Below, in pieces: positions 51,648 through 61,327 of a stretch of DNA of 64,000 nucleotides (the first letter of the stretch is position 1; the number at the start of each line of letters is the position of its first letter). Under the pieces are notes generated by a model. That model did not search any database and was not told the DNA's origin. It worked only from the letters and a program-made list of their open reading frames with translations. A program made the translations under genes and the position numbers. The stretch is from positions 8,723 through 72,722 of the forward strand of contig CAVBQS010000040.1 of assembly GCA_963597615.1 (NCBI GenBank). The letters run 5' to 3'. The DNA is from CAKRJP01 sp963597615. GTDB taxonomy: Bacteria > Bacillota > Clostridia > Lachnospirales > Lachnospiraceae.

Positions 51648-53255
51648 ATGAGGAGATTGTCTAAAAGTGTAGGAAGGATTCTTGTAGTAATGGTCCTTCT
51701 GGGACTTGTCGGTGTGCCGGTTTTGGCAGCAGATTCAGCAGACTATGTGCCGGATATGTATGCCAGCATCTGGTCTTTGGTGCCACCAGTGGTTGCCATT
51801 GTTTTGGCATTAATTACTAAGGAAGTATATAGTGCCCTATTTATTGGAATTTTAATCGGAGGATTTTTCTGGTCCGGATTTCATGCAGAAAAGGCTATTT
51901 TGCATGTGTTTGAGGATGGCCTGGTAGGGGTGCTGACAGATAGCTACAATATGGGAATTTTAATTTTCCTGGTAATTCTTGGAGTCATGGTTGCCATGAT
52001 GAATAAGGCGGGAGGCTCTGCAGCTTTTGGTCGTTGGGCCAAGATTCACATTAAAACCAGAGCAGGCGCCCAGTTTGCCACCATTGCCCTGGGAGTTTTG
52101 ATCTTTATTGATGATTATTTTAATTGCCTTACGGTAGGAAGCGTTATGCGCCCTATAACCGATGGCCATAAGGTGTCAAGAGCCAAGCTTTCTTACCTTA
52201 TAGACGCTACGGCCGCACCGGTATGTATCATTGCCCCTATTTCTTCCTGGGCGGCAGCAGTTACAGGATTTGTAGAGGGAGAGGATGGATTTTCAATTTT
52301 CATCCGTGCCATTCCCTACAACTATTATGCCATCCTTACCATTGTTATGATGCTTACTTTAGTAATCTTGAATTTTGATTACGGCCCAATGAAAGACCAC
52401 GAGAAAAATGCCCTGAAAGGGGACCTTTTTACCACAGAAGACAGACCTTATGCCAATGCCCAGACAGAGCTTCCTTCCAACAAGGGAAAGGTTATCGACC
52501 TGGTATTTCCGATATTAGCCTTAATTATTCTGTGTGTGATTGGAATGCTTTACAGCGGTGGATTCTTTTCTGGAACAGGGTTTGTGGAGGCCTTCTCTGG
52601 TAGTGATGCTTCTGTAGGATTGATGCTTGGAAGTTTCTTTGCCTTAGTAGTAACCATTATTTTCTATGCTGCAAGAAAGGTTCTTAGATTTACAGATTCC
52701 ATGGCTTGTATTCCGGAGGGATTTAAGGCTATGGTGCCGGCTATCTTAATTCTTTCTTTTGCATGGACTTTAAAATCTATGACTGACAGCTTAGGAGCAG
52801 CAGAGTATGTAGCCGGTGTTATGAGTAATGCAGCAGGAAGCCTTATGCATTTACTGCCAGCGATTATCTTTTTGGTAGGATGCTTCCTTGCCTTCGCCAC
52901 AGGAACATCCTGGGGAACCTTTGGAATTTTGATTCCCATTGTAGTGGCAGTATTTCAGGGAACCAACGAGACTATGATGATTATTTCTATCTCAGCATGT
53001 ATGGCAGGAGCCGTATGCGGAGACCACTGTTCCCCAATATCTGATACCACCATTATGGCATCGGCAGGAGGCCAGTGTAACCACGTAAACCACGTATCCA
53101 CCCAGCTGCCCTACGCCATTACCGTAGCTATTGTATCTGCCGTAACCTATATGATCGCCGGAGTAGTACAGAATGCAGCGATTTGTTTAATCATAGGAAT
53201 CTTGTTGCAGGTCGGCGTACTTTTTGCAATTCAAAAATTTACAAGCCAGAGATAA
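51648..53255 (+). CDS. Na+/H+ antiporter, NhaC family
   Basis: 535 residues from ATG 51648, ten bases after AAAGGA; an in-frame ATG at 51549 lacks a ribosome-binding site and would run through the hairpin at 51558. Begins with a signal-like hydrophobic segment (MRRLSKSVGRILVVMVLLGL). About 11 further helices follow. The family motifs FIDDYFNCLTVGSVMRPITD (about 148-167) and GDHCSPISDTTIMASAGG (about 461-478) are complete. Exchanges cytoplasmic Na+ for protons or a related substrate. The two CobW-type genes immediately upstream are an uncommon partner, so a metal or amino-acid cargo is possible. Presequence-type protease follows 13 bases later. Confidence 0.9.
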   Translation: MRRLSKSVGRILVVMVLLGLVGVPVLAADSADYVPDMYASIWSLVPPVVAIVLALITKEVYSALFIGILIGGFFWSGFHAEKAILHVFEDGLVGVLTDSYNMGILIFLVILGVMVAMMNKAGGSAAFGRWAKIHIKTRAGAQFATIALGVLIFIDDYFNCLTVGSVMRPITDGHKVSRAKLSYLIDATAAPVCIIAPISSWAAAVTGFVEGEDGFSIFIRAIPYNYYAILTIVMMLTLVILNFDYGPMKDHEKNALKGDLFTTEDRPYANAQTELPSNKGKVIDLVFPILALIILCVIGMLYSGGFFSGTGFVEAFSGSDASVGLMLGSFFALVVTIIFYAARKVLRFTDSMACIPEGFKAMVPAILILSFAWTLKSMTDSLGAAEYVAGVMSNAAGSLMHLLPAIIFLVGCFLAFATGTSWGTFGILIPIVVAVFQGTNETMMIISISACMAGAVCGDHCSPISDTTIMASAGGQCNHVNHVSTQLPYAITVAIVSAVTYMIAGVVQNAAICLIIGILLQVGVLFAIQKFTSQR

Positions 53256-53268
53256 AAAGGAGATTTAT

Positions 53269-56190
53269 ATGAATATAAAAAATATTCCAGCTTACGAACT
53301 CATTAAGGAGGAAGACCTGCGAGGTGTCCATGCTAAGGGCTACCTCCTTCGGCATATAAAAAGCGGCGCCCGTGTGCTTCTTATGGAGAATGATGACGAT
53401 AATAAGGTCTTTAATATCGGTTTTCGAACTCCGCCGGCTAACAGCACCGGTGTGCCACATATCTTAGAGCACAGTGTTCTGTGCGGGTCCAAGAACTTTC
53501 CAGCCAAAGACCCTTTTGTGGAGTTGGTTAAGGGATCTTTAAATACGTTTTTAAATGCCATGACCTACCCGGATAAGACGGTTTACCCGGTAGCTAGCTG
53601 TAATGACAAGGATTTCCAGAATCTCATGCATGTTTATATGGATGCAGTTTTCTATCCTAATATTTATGAACACGAGGAAATCTTTCGTCAGGAGGGATGG
53701 AGCTACAAGTTAGACTCCAAGGATGACAAGCTGATTCTAAGTGGTGTGGTTTACAATGAGATGAAGGGAGCTTTCTCTTCTCCTGAGGGGGTCTTGGACC
53801 GGGTGGTTTTAAATACCCTCTATCCTGACACTTCCTATGCCAATGAGTCCGGCGGAGACCCGGAGGTGATTCCGGAGCTTAGCTACCAGGAATTTTTGGA
53901 CTTCCACAGTAAGTATTACCATCCATCCAACAGCTATATTTATCTCTATGGAAATATGAACATGGAAGAAAAGCTTCAGTGGATGGACCGGGAATATTTA
54001 AGCCATTTTGATAAGATTAGGGTAGATTCTGAAATTAAACTTCAGGCTCCTTTTACTGCCATGAAAGAGGTGGCTATTCCTTATTCCATTTCCAGTGAGG
54101 AAGATGAGGAAAATCAAACCTATTTATCCTACAACAAAAGTGTAGGAACAAGCTTGGACCGAGAATTATACCTGGCCTTTCAGGTTCTAGACTATGCCCT
54201 CCTTTCAGCTCCGGGAGCTCCTCTAAAGAAGGCTCTTACCGATGCAGGCATTGGAGATGATATTTTAGGTTCCTATGACAATGGCATTTACCAGCCCATT
54301 TTTTCGGTCATCGCTAAGAATGCAAATACAGATCAGAAGGATGAATTTGTAGAAATCATTGAGAAGGTTCTTTCTGATATTGTAAAGAAGGGCGTGGACA
54401 AAAAAGCCATCCAGGCAGGTATTAACTACTTGGAATTCCGCTATAGAGAAGCGGATTTTGGAAATTATCCAAAGGGTCTTATGTACGGCCTGCAGATTAT
54501 GGATAGCTGGCTCTATGACGAGGAAAAGCCTTTTATTCATTTAGAGGCTCTAGAGACCTTTGAATTTTTGAAAAATATGGTGGGAACTTCCTACTACGAG
54601 GACCTTATTAAGAAGTATATTTTAGATAATACCCACGGTGCCATTGTCCTTGTGGAGCCGGAAAAAGGAAGAACTGCCAGAATGGATGTAGAGTTAGACG
54701 AGAAACTCCAGGCCTACAAGGCTTCCTTAAGTGAAGCCCAGGTGGAAGACTTGGTGGCAAGAACCAAGGCCTTAGAAGACTATCAGACTGCACCGGAAGA
54801 CCCGGAGGCTTTAGAGAAGATTCCGGTATTAGGTCGGGAGGATATTTCAAGAGAGATTGCTCCTATTCAGAACCGGGAGATTACCGTATCCGGCATTCCT
54901 GTTCTCCTTCACGAGGTGGAGACCAATGGCATCGGTTATGTGACCTTGCTTTTTGATTTCTCAAAAGTGGGAGAAGAATTGCTTCCATATGTGGGAATTT
55001 TACAGGCGGTACTTGGAATTATTGATACAGAGCATTATGAGTACGGAGAACTCTTTAACGAGATTAATTTAAAAACCGGTGGAATTGGAACTTCCTTGGA
55101 GCTTTACAATGATATTTTCGACGTGAAAAATAAGAGCTTTAAAACCACCTTTGAGGTGAAGGCAAAAGCCCTATACTCCCAGCTTCCAACGGCATTTCAG
55201 ATGATGGGAGAGATTTTAACCGCATCAAAGCTTCAGGATGAGAAGCGCTTGCTTGAAATTCTTATGATGTTAAAATCCAGACTTCTTATGAAATTTACCA
55301 GCGCAGGCCACAGCACTGCTGCCTTAAGGGCTATGTCCTATTCCTCGCCCTCAGCCAGGTTAAAGGACATGACAGGAGGCATTGAGTTCTACCAACTGAT
55401 TAAGGAGTTGACAGACAATTTTGAAGAGAAGAAGGCAGATCTGATCTTAAAATTAGAGAACCTTACAAAAATCTTATTCCGGGTGGATAATTTCATGATC
55501 AGCTACACCGCTCCAACAGAAGCCTCTGAAAAATTAGGGGAGTATGTGGAGATTTTAAAACAGGTCCTTTATAAAGAAAAGCCGGAAGAAAAGCCACTGA
55601 AGCTTATTTGCCAGAAGAAAAATGAAGGCTTTAAGACTGCATCGAAGGTCCAGTATGTAGCCAGAGTGGGAAATTTCCTAGACTATGGGGCAGACTATAA
55701 TGGAGCACTAAATATCCTAAAAGTTATTTTAAGCTATGATTATCTGTGGCAAAATGTCCGGGTAAAGGGTGGAGCCTACGGCTGCATGAGTAGCTTCAGC
55801 CGCACAGGAGAATCCTACTTTGTTTCTTACAGAGATCCTAATCTAAAGCAGACAATGGAAATTTATGAAGGCGTAGTAGACTATCTAAAGAATTTTGAAG
55901 TAAGCGACAGAGATATGACCAAATATATTATTGGAACCATCAGTAATATTGACCAGCCTATGACCCCTTCCACCAAGGGAGATAGGTCCTTAAGTCTCTA
56001 CATGAGCCATGTAACAGCGGACATGATTAAGACAGAAAGAGACCAGATTTTAAATGCTAGCCAAGAAGACATCAGGGCACTGGCTAAGGTGGCTGAGGCT
56101 ATGCTTAAGGCAGGCCAGGTTTGTGTCATCGGCGGGGAAGATAAAATCGAAGAAAATGCAGACATGTTCATGAATGTAACCAAGTTCTAG
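53269..56190 (+). CDS. M16C metalloprotease, presequence protease (PreP/Cym1) type
   Basis: 973 residues from ATG 53269 behind AAAAGGAG. Zinc peptidase that closes around unfolded peptides and cleaves them. The inverted zinc motif HILEH (H64, E67, H68) is in place, followed by SLNTFLNAMTYPDKTVYP (about 96-113). The four M16 half-domains of PreP are present, including the M16C-associated linker (about 460-700) and the RVKGGAYG segment near 830. No signal peptide, so cytosolic. It lies 13 bases after the antiporter gene and 13 before era. Confidence 0.95.
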   Translation: MNIKNIPAYELIKEEDLRGVHAKGYLLRHIKSGARVLLMENDDDNKVFNIGFRTPPANSTGVPHILEHSVLCGSKNFPAKDPFVELVKGSLNTFLNAMTYPDKTVYPVASCNDKDFQNLMHVYMDAVFYPNIYEHEEIFRQEGWSYKLDSKDDKLILSGVVYNEMKGAFSSPEGVLDRVVLNTLYPDTSYANESGGDPEVIPELSYQEFLDFHSKYYHPSNSYIYLYGNMNMEEKLQWMDREYLSHFDKIRVDSEIKLQAPFTAMKEVAIPYSISSEEDEENQTYLSYNKSVGTSLDRELYLAFQVLDYALLSAPGAPLKKALTDAGIGDDILGSYDNGIYQPIFSVIAKNANTDQKDEFVEIIEKVLSDIVKKGVDKKAIQAGINYLEFRYREADFGNYPKGLMYGLQIMDSWLYDEEKPFIHLEALETFEFLKNMVGTSYYEDLIKKYILDNTHGAIVLVEPEKGRTARMDVELDEKLQAYKASLSEAQVEDLVARTKALEDYQTAPEDPEALEKIPVLGREDISREIAPIQNREITVSGIPVLLHEVETNGIGYVTLLFDFSKVGEELLPYVGILQAVLGIIDTEHYEYGELFNEINLKTGGIGTSLELYNDIFDVKNKSFKTTFEVKAKALYSQLPTAFQMMGEILTASKLQDEKRLLEILMMLKSRLLMKFTSAGHSTAALRAMSYSSPSARLKDMTGGIEFYQLIKELTDNFEEKKADLILKLENLTKILFRVDNFMISYTAPTEASEKLGEYVEILKQVLYKEKPEEKPLKLICQKKNEGFKTASKVQYVARVGNFLDYGADYNGALNILKVILSYDYLWQNVRVKGGAYGCMSSFSRTGESYFVSYRDPNLKQTMEIYEGVVDYLKNFEVSDRDMTKYIIGTISNIDQPMTPSTKGDRSLSLYMSHVTADMIKTERDQILNASQEDIRALAKVAEAMLKAGQVCVIGGEDKIEENADMFMNVTKF

Positions 56191-56203
56191 AAAAGGAGAA
56201 AGC

Positions 56204-57106
56204 ATGAGAGAGGATTTTAAATCCGGATTTGTAACCTTGGTGGGAAGACCAAATGTAGGAAAATCCACCTTAATGAATTATTTGATTGGCCAAAAGATTG
56301 CCATTACCTCCAACAAACCCCAGACCACAAGAAACCGCATCCAGACGGTTCTTACCACTGATGAGGGGCAGATTGTATTTGTGGACACACCGGGAATCCA
56401 CAAGGCAAAAAATAAGCTGGGCCAGTACATGGTAAATGTGGCAGAGCGGACCCTTAACGAGGTGGATGTGGTGCTGTGGCTGGTAGAGCCTACCACCTTC
56501 ATCGGAGCAGGAGAGCAGCATATCGCAAAACAGCTTGAAAGGGTGAAGACCCCGGTGATCTTAGTCATAAATAAGACAGACAGTGTTCCTACTGAAAAAG
56601 TATTAGAGGCCATTAATGCCTATAAGGACATTTATGACTTTGCAGAGATTGTCCCTGTATCAGCCAGAAGTGGAGCAAATACAGAGGAGCTTCTAAAAAC
56701 CGTAATGAAATATTTGCCTAATGGACCCCAATTTTATGATGAGGATACCATTACCGACCAGCCGGAGCGGCAGATTGTGGCAGAGATTATTAGAGAGAAG
56801 GCCCTTCACAGCCTGAATGAGGAAATCCCCCACGGCATTGCAGTGGCCATTGATCAGATGAAGAAAAAGGGAAAAGTTACCCATATCGATGCCACCATTA
56901 TCTGCGAGAGGGACAGCCACAAGGGGATCATTATTGGAAAGCAGGGCAGCATGCTTAAAAAAATCGGCAGCACTGCCAGGTATGAAATAGAGAAAATGCT
57001 GGGAAACCAGGTTAACCTAAAGCTTTGGGTAAAGGTGAAAAAAGATTGGCGAGACAGCGAATATCTTATGAAGAACTTTGGATACCGGGATGATACGGAA
57101 TTTTAA
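56204..57106 (+). CDS. era: Ribosome-biogenesis GTPase Era
   Basis: 300 residues starting at ATG 56204 behind AAAGGAG. GTPase needed for maturation of 16S rRNA and the 30S subunit. G1 GRPNVGKST (about 13-21), G2 region TTRNRIQ, G3 DTPGIH (about 62-67) and G4 NKTD (about 124-127). The C-terminal KH domain has GIIIGKQGSMLKKIG (about 244-258). Followed by recO, a common pairing in Firmicutes. Confidence 0.98.
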   Translation: MREDFKSGFVTLVGRPNVGKSTLMNYLIGQKIAITSNKPQTTRNRIQTVLTTDEGQIVFVDTPGIHKAKNKLGQYMVNVAERTLNEVDVVLWLVEPTTFIGAGEQHIAKQLERVKTPVILVINKTDSVPTEKVLEAINAYKDIYDFAEIVPVSARSGANTEELLKTVMKYLPNGPQFYDEDTITDQPERQIVAEIIREKALHSLNEEIPHGIAVAIDQMKKKGKVTHIDATIICERDSHKGIIIGKQGSMLKKIGSTARYEIEKMLGNQVNLKLWVKVKKDWRDSEYLMKNFGYRDDTEF

Positions 57107-57139
57107 GAAAACCCTAATGTCTGGGATAGGGAATGACAG

Positions 57140-57895
57140 GTGGAAAAGGTGAGAAATCAAATTAGTGTCACCGGCATGGTGCTTAATACAGCGCCGGCAG
57201 GAGAGTATGACAGACGATTGGTACTTCTCACAAAAGAGCGAGGGAAAATATCGGCTTTCGCCAGAGGAGCCAGAAGACCAAACAGCGCCCTTATGGGAGT
57301 AACCAGTCCATTTTCATTTGGAACATTTGTATTATATGAGGGGCGGACATCATACACCTTGATGTCGGCCTCTATTTCCAATTATTTTGCAGAGCTTCGC
57401 ACCGATATAGAAGGGGCTTACTACGGCTTTTATTTTATGGATTTGGCAGGCTACTATGCTAGGGAAGCCTGCGATGAAAGCCAGATGCTAAAGCTTTTAT
57501 ATCAAAGCTTAAGAGCCCTGGGAAACAAACATATTCCCAACCGCCTCGTTCGCAGGATCTATGAGCTTCGCACCATTAGCATTAATGGGGAGGGTCCCCA
57601 GGTATTTGAGTGTGTCTTATGTGGGGCCAAGGAGGAAAATATGGTCTTTAGTGTAAAAAAAGGTGGCCTTCTTTGCAGGGGATGTAGGGGAAAAAATTCG
57701 GATGGAAAGGTTCTGCTTCCTTCTACCCTCTATACTCTGCAATATGTAATCAGCGCCCCGGTGGAGAAACTATATAATTTTATTGTGAAGAATGAAGTCT
57801 TACAGGAATTGGAAGGGCTTATGGATGCTTATCTTCAGGAGTATTTGCATAAATCCTTTAAATCCCTGGAAATCCTTGAGACAATTGCGGATTAA
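57140..57895 (+). CDS. recO: DNA repair protein RecO
   Basis: 251 residues from GTG 57140 (AGGGA seven bases upstream); GTG 57149 behind AGGTGG is equally plausible. Mediates RecA loading and strand annealing in the RecFOR pathway. N-terminal OB fold (about 5-80, with LTKERGKISAFARGARRP) and a helical domain interrupted by a zinc finger with C158, C161, C179 and C182. Start falls 33 bases after era. Confidence 0.95.
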   Translation: MEKVRNQISVTGMVLNTAPAGEYDRRLVLLTKERGKISAFARGARRPNSALMGVTSPFSFGTFVLYEGRTSYTLMSASISNYFAELRTDIEGAYYGFYFMDLAGYYAREACDESQMLKLLYQSLRALGNKHIPNRLVRRIYELRTISINGEGPQVFECVLCGAKEENMVFSVKKGGLLCRGCRGKNSDGKVLLPSTLYTLQYVISAPVEKLYNFIVKNEVLQELEGLMDAYLQEYLHKSFKSLEILETIAD

Positions 57896-57981
57896 GGCTT
57901 GAAAAGAAAGAAGGCCTTTTGTATAATTATTCTCAGTTTTGGTTATACCATAAAGCAAAGCGAGGAAAGGAAGGACAGAAG

Positions 57982-59382
57982 ATGGTAGAGAAGACGATGG
58001 ACAAGATCGTAGCCCTGGCAAAATCCAGAGGATTTGTGTATCCAGGTTCAGAGATATATGGAGGTTTGGCTAACACTTGGGATTATGGTAATTTAGGTGT
58101 TGAGCTTAAGAACAATGTAAAGAAAGCTTGGTGGCAGAAGTTTATACAGGAGTCTCCTTACAATGTAGGAGTGGACTGTGCAATCCTTATGAACCCTCAG
58201 ACTTGGATCGCCAGCGGACACTTGGGCGGATTCAGCGATCCTTTGATGGACTGTAAGGAATGCCACGAGAGATTCCGTGCAGACAAGATTATTGAAGACT
58301 ACTGTGCAGAACATGGCATGGCCATCGAGGGAAGCGTAGATGCCTGGGATCATGAGAAGATGGAAGGATTCATTGAGGAGAACAATGTTCCATGCCCAAC
58401 TTGCGGCAAGCACAACTTTACAGAAATCCGTGAATTTAACCTGATGTTTAAAACCTTCCAGGGAGTTACAGAGGATGCCAAGAATACAGTATATTTAAGA
58501 CCTGAGACTGCCCAGGGAATCTTTGTAAACTTTAAGAATGTTCAGCGTACATCCAGAAAGAAAATCCCATTTGGAATTGGCCAGATTGGTAAATCCTTCA
58601 GAAATGAGATTACTCCCGGTAACTTTACTTTCCGTACCAGAGAGTTTGAGCAGATGGAATTAGAGTTTTTCTGCGAGCCGGATACAGACTTAGAGTGGTT
58701 TGATTACTGGAAGTCCTTCTGCTTGAATTGGTTAAGCACCTTAGGATTAAAAGAAGACGAGGTTCGTTACAGAGACCATGACAAGGAAGAGTTATCCTTC
58801 TACAGTAAGGCAACTACCGACGTAGAATTCTTGTTCCCATTTGGATGGGGCGAGCTTTGGGGTATCGCTGATCGAACCAACTATGACTTGTCTCGTCACA
58901 TGGAAGTTTCTAAGCAGGATCTTACCTACTTTGATGATGAGAAGAAGGAAAAATACATTCCATACGTAATTGAGCCATCCCTTGGTGCAGACCGTATGGT
59001 ACTTGCCTTCCTTTGCAGCGCTTACGATGAGGAGAATATCGGAACTGAGGAGAAACCGGATATGAGAACTGTCCTTCATTTCCATCCGGCCCTTGCTCCG
59101 GTGAAGATCGGAGTTCTCCCACTGTCTAAGAAGCTCAACGAAGGGGCAGAAAAAGTATTTGCAAGCTTAAGCAAAAAATATAATTGTGAATATGATGATC
59201 GTGGAAATATTGGAAAACGTTATCGTCGTCAGGACGAGATCGGAACACCATTCTGCGTAACTTATGATTTTGATTCTGAGGAAGATGGAGCAGTTACAGT
59301 ACGTGACAGAGATACCATGGAGCAGGAGAGAGTCAAGATTGATGAATTAGATGCTTATTTCGCTAAGAAATTTGAGTGGTAG
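57982..59382 (+). CDS. glyS: Glycyl-tRNA synthetase, dimeric (alpha-2) class II type
   Basis: 466 residues from ATG 57982, behind GGAAGGAC; an in-frame ATG at 57919 lacks a ribosome-binding site. Charges tRNA-Gly. Class II motif 2 FRNEITPGNFTFRTREFEQME (about 210 onwards) and motif 3 SLGADRMVLAF (about 333-343) are complete, with the C-terminal anticodon-binding domain (about 370-460). This is the single-chain Bacteria/Archaea-Eukarya-like form rather than the alpha2-beta2 type. Terminator follows. No T-box was noticed upstream. Confidence 0.97.
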   Translation: MVEKTMDKIVALAKSRGFVYPGSEIYGGLANTWDYGNLGVELKNNVKKAWWQKFIQESPYNVGVDCAILMNPQTWIASGHLGGFSDPLMDCKECHERFRADKIIEDYCAEHGMAIEGSVDAWDHEKMEGFIEENNVPCPTCGKHNFTEIREFNLMFKTFQGVTEDAKNTVYLRPETAQGIFVNFKNVQRTSRKKIPFGIGQIGKSFRNEITPGNFTFRTREFEQMELEFFCEPDTDLEWFDYWKSFCLNWLSTLGLKEDEVRYRDHDKEELSFYSKATTDVEFLFPFGWGELWGIADRTNYDLSRHMEVSKQDLTYFDDEKKEKYIPYVIEPSLGADRMVLAFLCSAYDEENIGTEEKPDMRTVLHFHPALAPVKIGVLPLSKKLNEGAEKVFASLSKKYNCEYDDRGNIGKRYRRQDEIGTPFCVTYDFDSEEDGAVTVRDRDTMEQERVKIDELDAYFAKKFEW

Positions 59383-59387
59383 AATTG

Positions 59388-59422
59388 AAAGGAGCGCGGT
59401 GTAATTGCTACGCTCCTTTTTG
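59388..59422 (+). terminator. Terminator after glyS
   Basis: AAAGGAGCG (59388-59396) pairs with CGCTCCTTT (59411-59419), then T. Confidence 0.85.
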
Positions 59423-59432
59423 TTTAAGTATC

Positions 59433-59613
59433 GCAAAATCCGGGGTGATTCATGGATTCGACTCAATAACCAAAACATCAAAGACGCGCTTGCACTCCCT
59501 CCGCCCGTAGCGCTACTAAGGGGCCAAAATACGGCCCCTAAGGACCGACGGGCTCCAAGGGTCTTTGTTGCTTTGGTTATTGTGTTGAATCCACGTAAGT
59601 TGTCGGTGTTTTG
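59433..59613. repeat. Long inverted-repeat element E2 with GC-rich core
   Basis: Outer arms 59451-59485 and 59561-59595 pair with a few mismatches, and complementarity extends weakly to 59433 and 59613. The core contains nested pairs: GCCCGT (near 59504) with ACGGGC (near 59548), and AAGGGGCC with GGCCCCT around AAAATAC. Read on the minus strand, the right half matches E1 (GGATT, CACAATAACCAAAG, AGACCCTTGGAGC). Possible MITE-like repeat or structured RNA; it fills the 265-bp gap before the M18 gene. Confidence 0.85.
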
Positions 59614-59647
59614 TAAATAATTATAAAAAAAGGAGGAAACAATTAGC

Positions 59648-61042
59648 ATGGAACGTAAAAATGTGTGGACGGGTTATGACTCAGCGAAGTTGGAGGAGTT
59701 GGAGAGGATTAATGCTGACTATAGGGCTTGTCTTGATGGGGGTAAGACGGAGAGAGAGTGCGTGGATCTTGCGGTAGCCAGGGCCCAGGCGGCAGGATAC
59801 AAGGATATTAACCAGGTGATTGCTGCTGGAGAAACTTTAAAAGCGGGAGATAAGATTTACGCCGTATGCATGGGAAAGACTATTGCCATGTTCCATATTG
59901 GGAGTGAACCTTTGGAGAAGGGTATGAATATCTTAGGAGCTCATATTGATTCGCCTAGAATCGATGTGAAGCAGAATCCTTTGTATGAGACGGAGGAGCT
60001 TGCCTACTTAGATACCCACTACTATGGCGGTATTAAGAAATACCAGTGGGTGACCATTCCTTTGGCAATCCACGGGGTTATTGTGAAAAAAGACGGCACC
60101 ACAGCAGTTGTAAATATTGGAGAAGAAGAGGATGATCCGGTATTTGTAATCTCCGATCTTTTAATCCACCTAGCAGGCGCCCAGATGGAAAAAAAGGCCA
60201 GTGCAGTAGTAGAAGGAGAAAAATTAGACCTTCTTATTGGCAGCCGTCCCCTTGAACAAAACAGCGAACTAAAGCAGGAAGAAAAAGAGGCAGTGAAGTT
60301 CAATGTTCTTCAGATTTTAAAAGAATATTATGATGTGGAGGAAGAGGACTTTGTCTCTGCAGAGCTTGAGATCGTGCCGGCAGGAAAGGCCAGAGAGTGT
60401 GGCTTAGACAGAAGTATGATCCTAGCTTACGGACAGGATGACAGAGTGTGTGCATTTACCTCACTTTTTGCTATGCTGGATTCAGAAGCTCCTAAGAGAA
60501 CCGCTTGCTGTATCCTGGTAGATAAAGAAGAAATCGGAAGCGTAGGAGCTACCGGTATGCAGTCCCGTTTCTTTGAAAATACTGTGGCAGAGCTTATTGC
60601 CTTAGAAGGCGGAGAGTCTAATTTAAAAACCAGAAGAGCCCTTTCTAATTCCCTTATGCTCTCTTCTGATGTAAGTGCAGCCTACGATCCAATGTTTGCA
60701 GAAAGCTTCGAGAAGAGAAGTTCTGCTTTCTTTGGAAAAGGTCTGGTATTTAACAAATTTACAGGAGCAAGAGGAAAAAGCGGATCCAACGATGCCAATG
60801 CAGAGTATTTAGCTGCCCTTCGTGGACGGATGGATGCAGATGAGGTGGGCTATCAGTTTGCTGAGCTTGGAAAAGTAGACATAGGTGGCGGCGGAACCAT
60901 CGCCTATATTATGGCAAACTATGGCATGAAGGTCATTGACAGCGGTGTGGCAGTTCTTAGCATGCACGCTCCTTGGGAAGTTACCAGCAAGGCAGATGTT
61001 TACGAGGCCTATAGAGGCTACAAAGCATTCTTAAAATTCTAA
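59648..61042 (+). CDS. M18-family aminopeptidase
   Basis: 464 residues starting at ATG 59648 behind AGGAGG. Zinc exopeptidase of the aspartyl aminopeptidase family (ApeA-like), which removes N-terminal acidic or other residues in the cytoplasm. Metal and catalytic residues are in LGAHIDSPRIDVK (about 98-110) and VDKEEIGSVGATG (about 288-300). SSDVSAAYDP is near 335 and the C-terminal SMHAPWEVTSKADV near 437-450. Single-gene unit between element E2 and a strong terminator. Confidence 0.95.
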   Translation: MERKNVWTGYDSAKLEELERINADYRACLDGGKTERECVDLAVARAQAAGYKDINQVIAAGETLKAGDKIYAVCMGKTIAMFHIGSEPLEKGMNILGAHIDSPRIDVKQNPLYETEELAYLDTHYYGGIKKYQWVTIPLAIHGVIVKKDGTTAVVNIGEEEDDPVFVISDLLIHLAGAQMEKKASAVVEGEKLDLLIGSRPLEQNSELKQEEKEAVKFNVLQILKEYYDVEEEDFVSAELEIVPAGKARECGLDRSMILAYGQDDRVCAFTSLFAMLDSEAPKRTACCILVDKEEIGSVGATGMQSRFFENTVAELIALEGGESNLKTRRALSNSLMLSSDVSAAYDPMFAESFEKRSSAFFGKGLVFNKFTGARGKSGSNDANAEYLAALRGRMDADEVGYQFAELGKVDIGGGGTIAYIMANYGMKVIDSGVAVLSMHAPWEVTSKADVYEAYRGYKAFLKF

Positions 61043-61051
61043 ATCAAAGAG

Positions 61052-61096
61052 CCTTCCGACTTATGAGTACATTCATAGGTTGGAAGGTTTTTGTTT
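61052..61096 (+). terminator. Terminator after the M18 aminopeptidase gene
   Basis: A 15-bp stem (61052-61066 with 61073-61087, CCTTCCGACTTATGA arm) with G-U pairs, followed by a T-rich tail. Confidence 0.85.
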
Positions 61097-61220
61097 TAGT
61101 TTTTTGTGTCTTATTTTTAGGTTTTGGAGCTGGTTTTTAATAATTTAGTGAAATTAGCGAAAGCTTAACGCTGGTTTGGTGAATAACTGGTGAAAATGAC
61201 GGTATATTCTTTGGCTTTCC

Positions 61221-61249
61221 TTGACTATTTGATGGAAAACCTGTAAACT
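61221..61249 (+). promoter_or_regulatory. Promoter of ppdK
   Basis: TTGACT (61221-61226), 17-base spacer, TAAACT (61244-61249). The 75-base leader to the ATG has no recognised structure. Confidence 0.65.
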
Positions 61250-61327
61250 AACTATGTTATTTAGTGAAATGTAACGGAAGGGGTTACTATAGGTGCACTA
61301 AAATTTAGATTTAGGAGGTCATTACAC

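Noticed and set aside
59405..59620. Open frames on both strands inside element E2 (71 residues on plus, 100 on minus)
   Set aside because: They run through an inverted repeat, have proline- and arginine-rich sequence without domain character, and the minus frame also crosses the glyS end.
61199..61249. A 16-codon frame (MTVYSLAFLDYL...) upstream of ppdK
   Set aside because: It overlaps the -35 and -10 boxes of the ppdK promoter, so it would not be transcribed from it.
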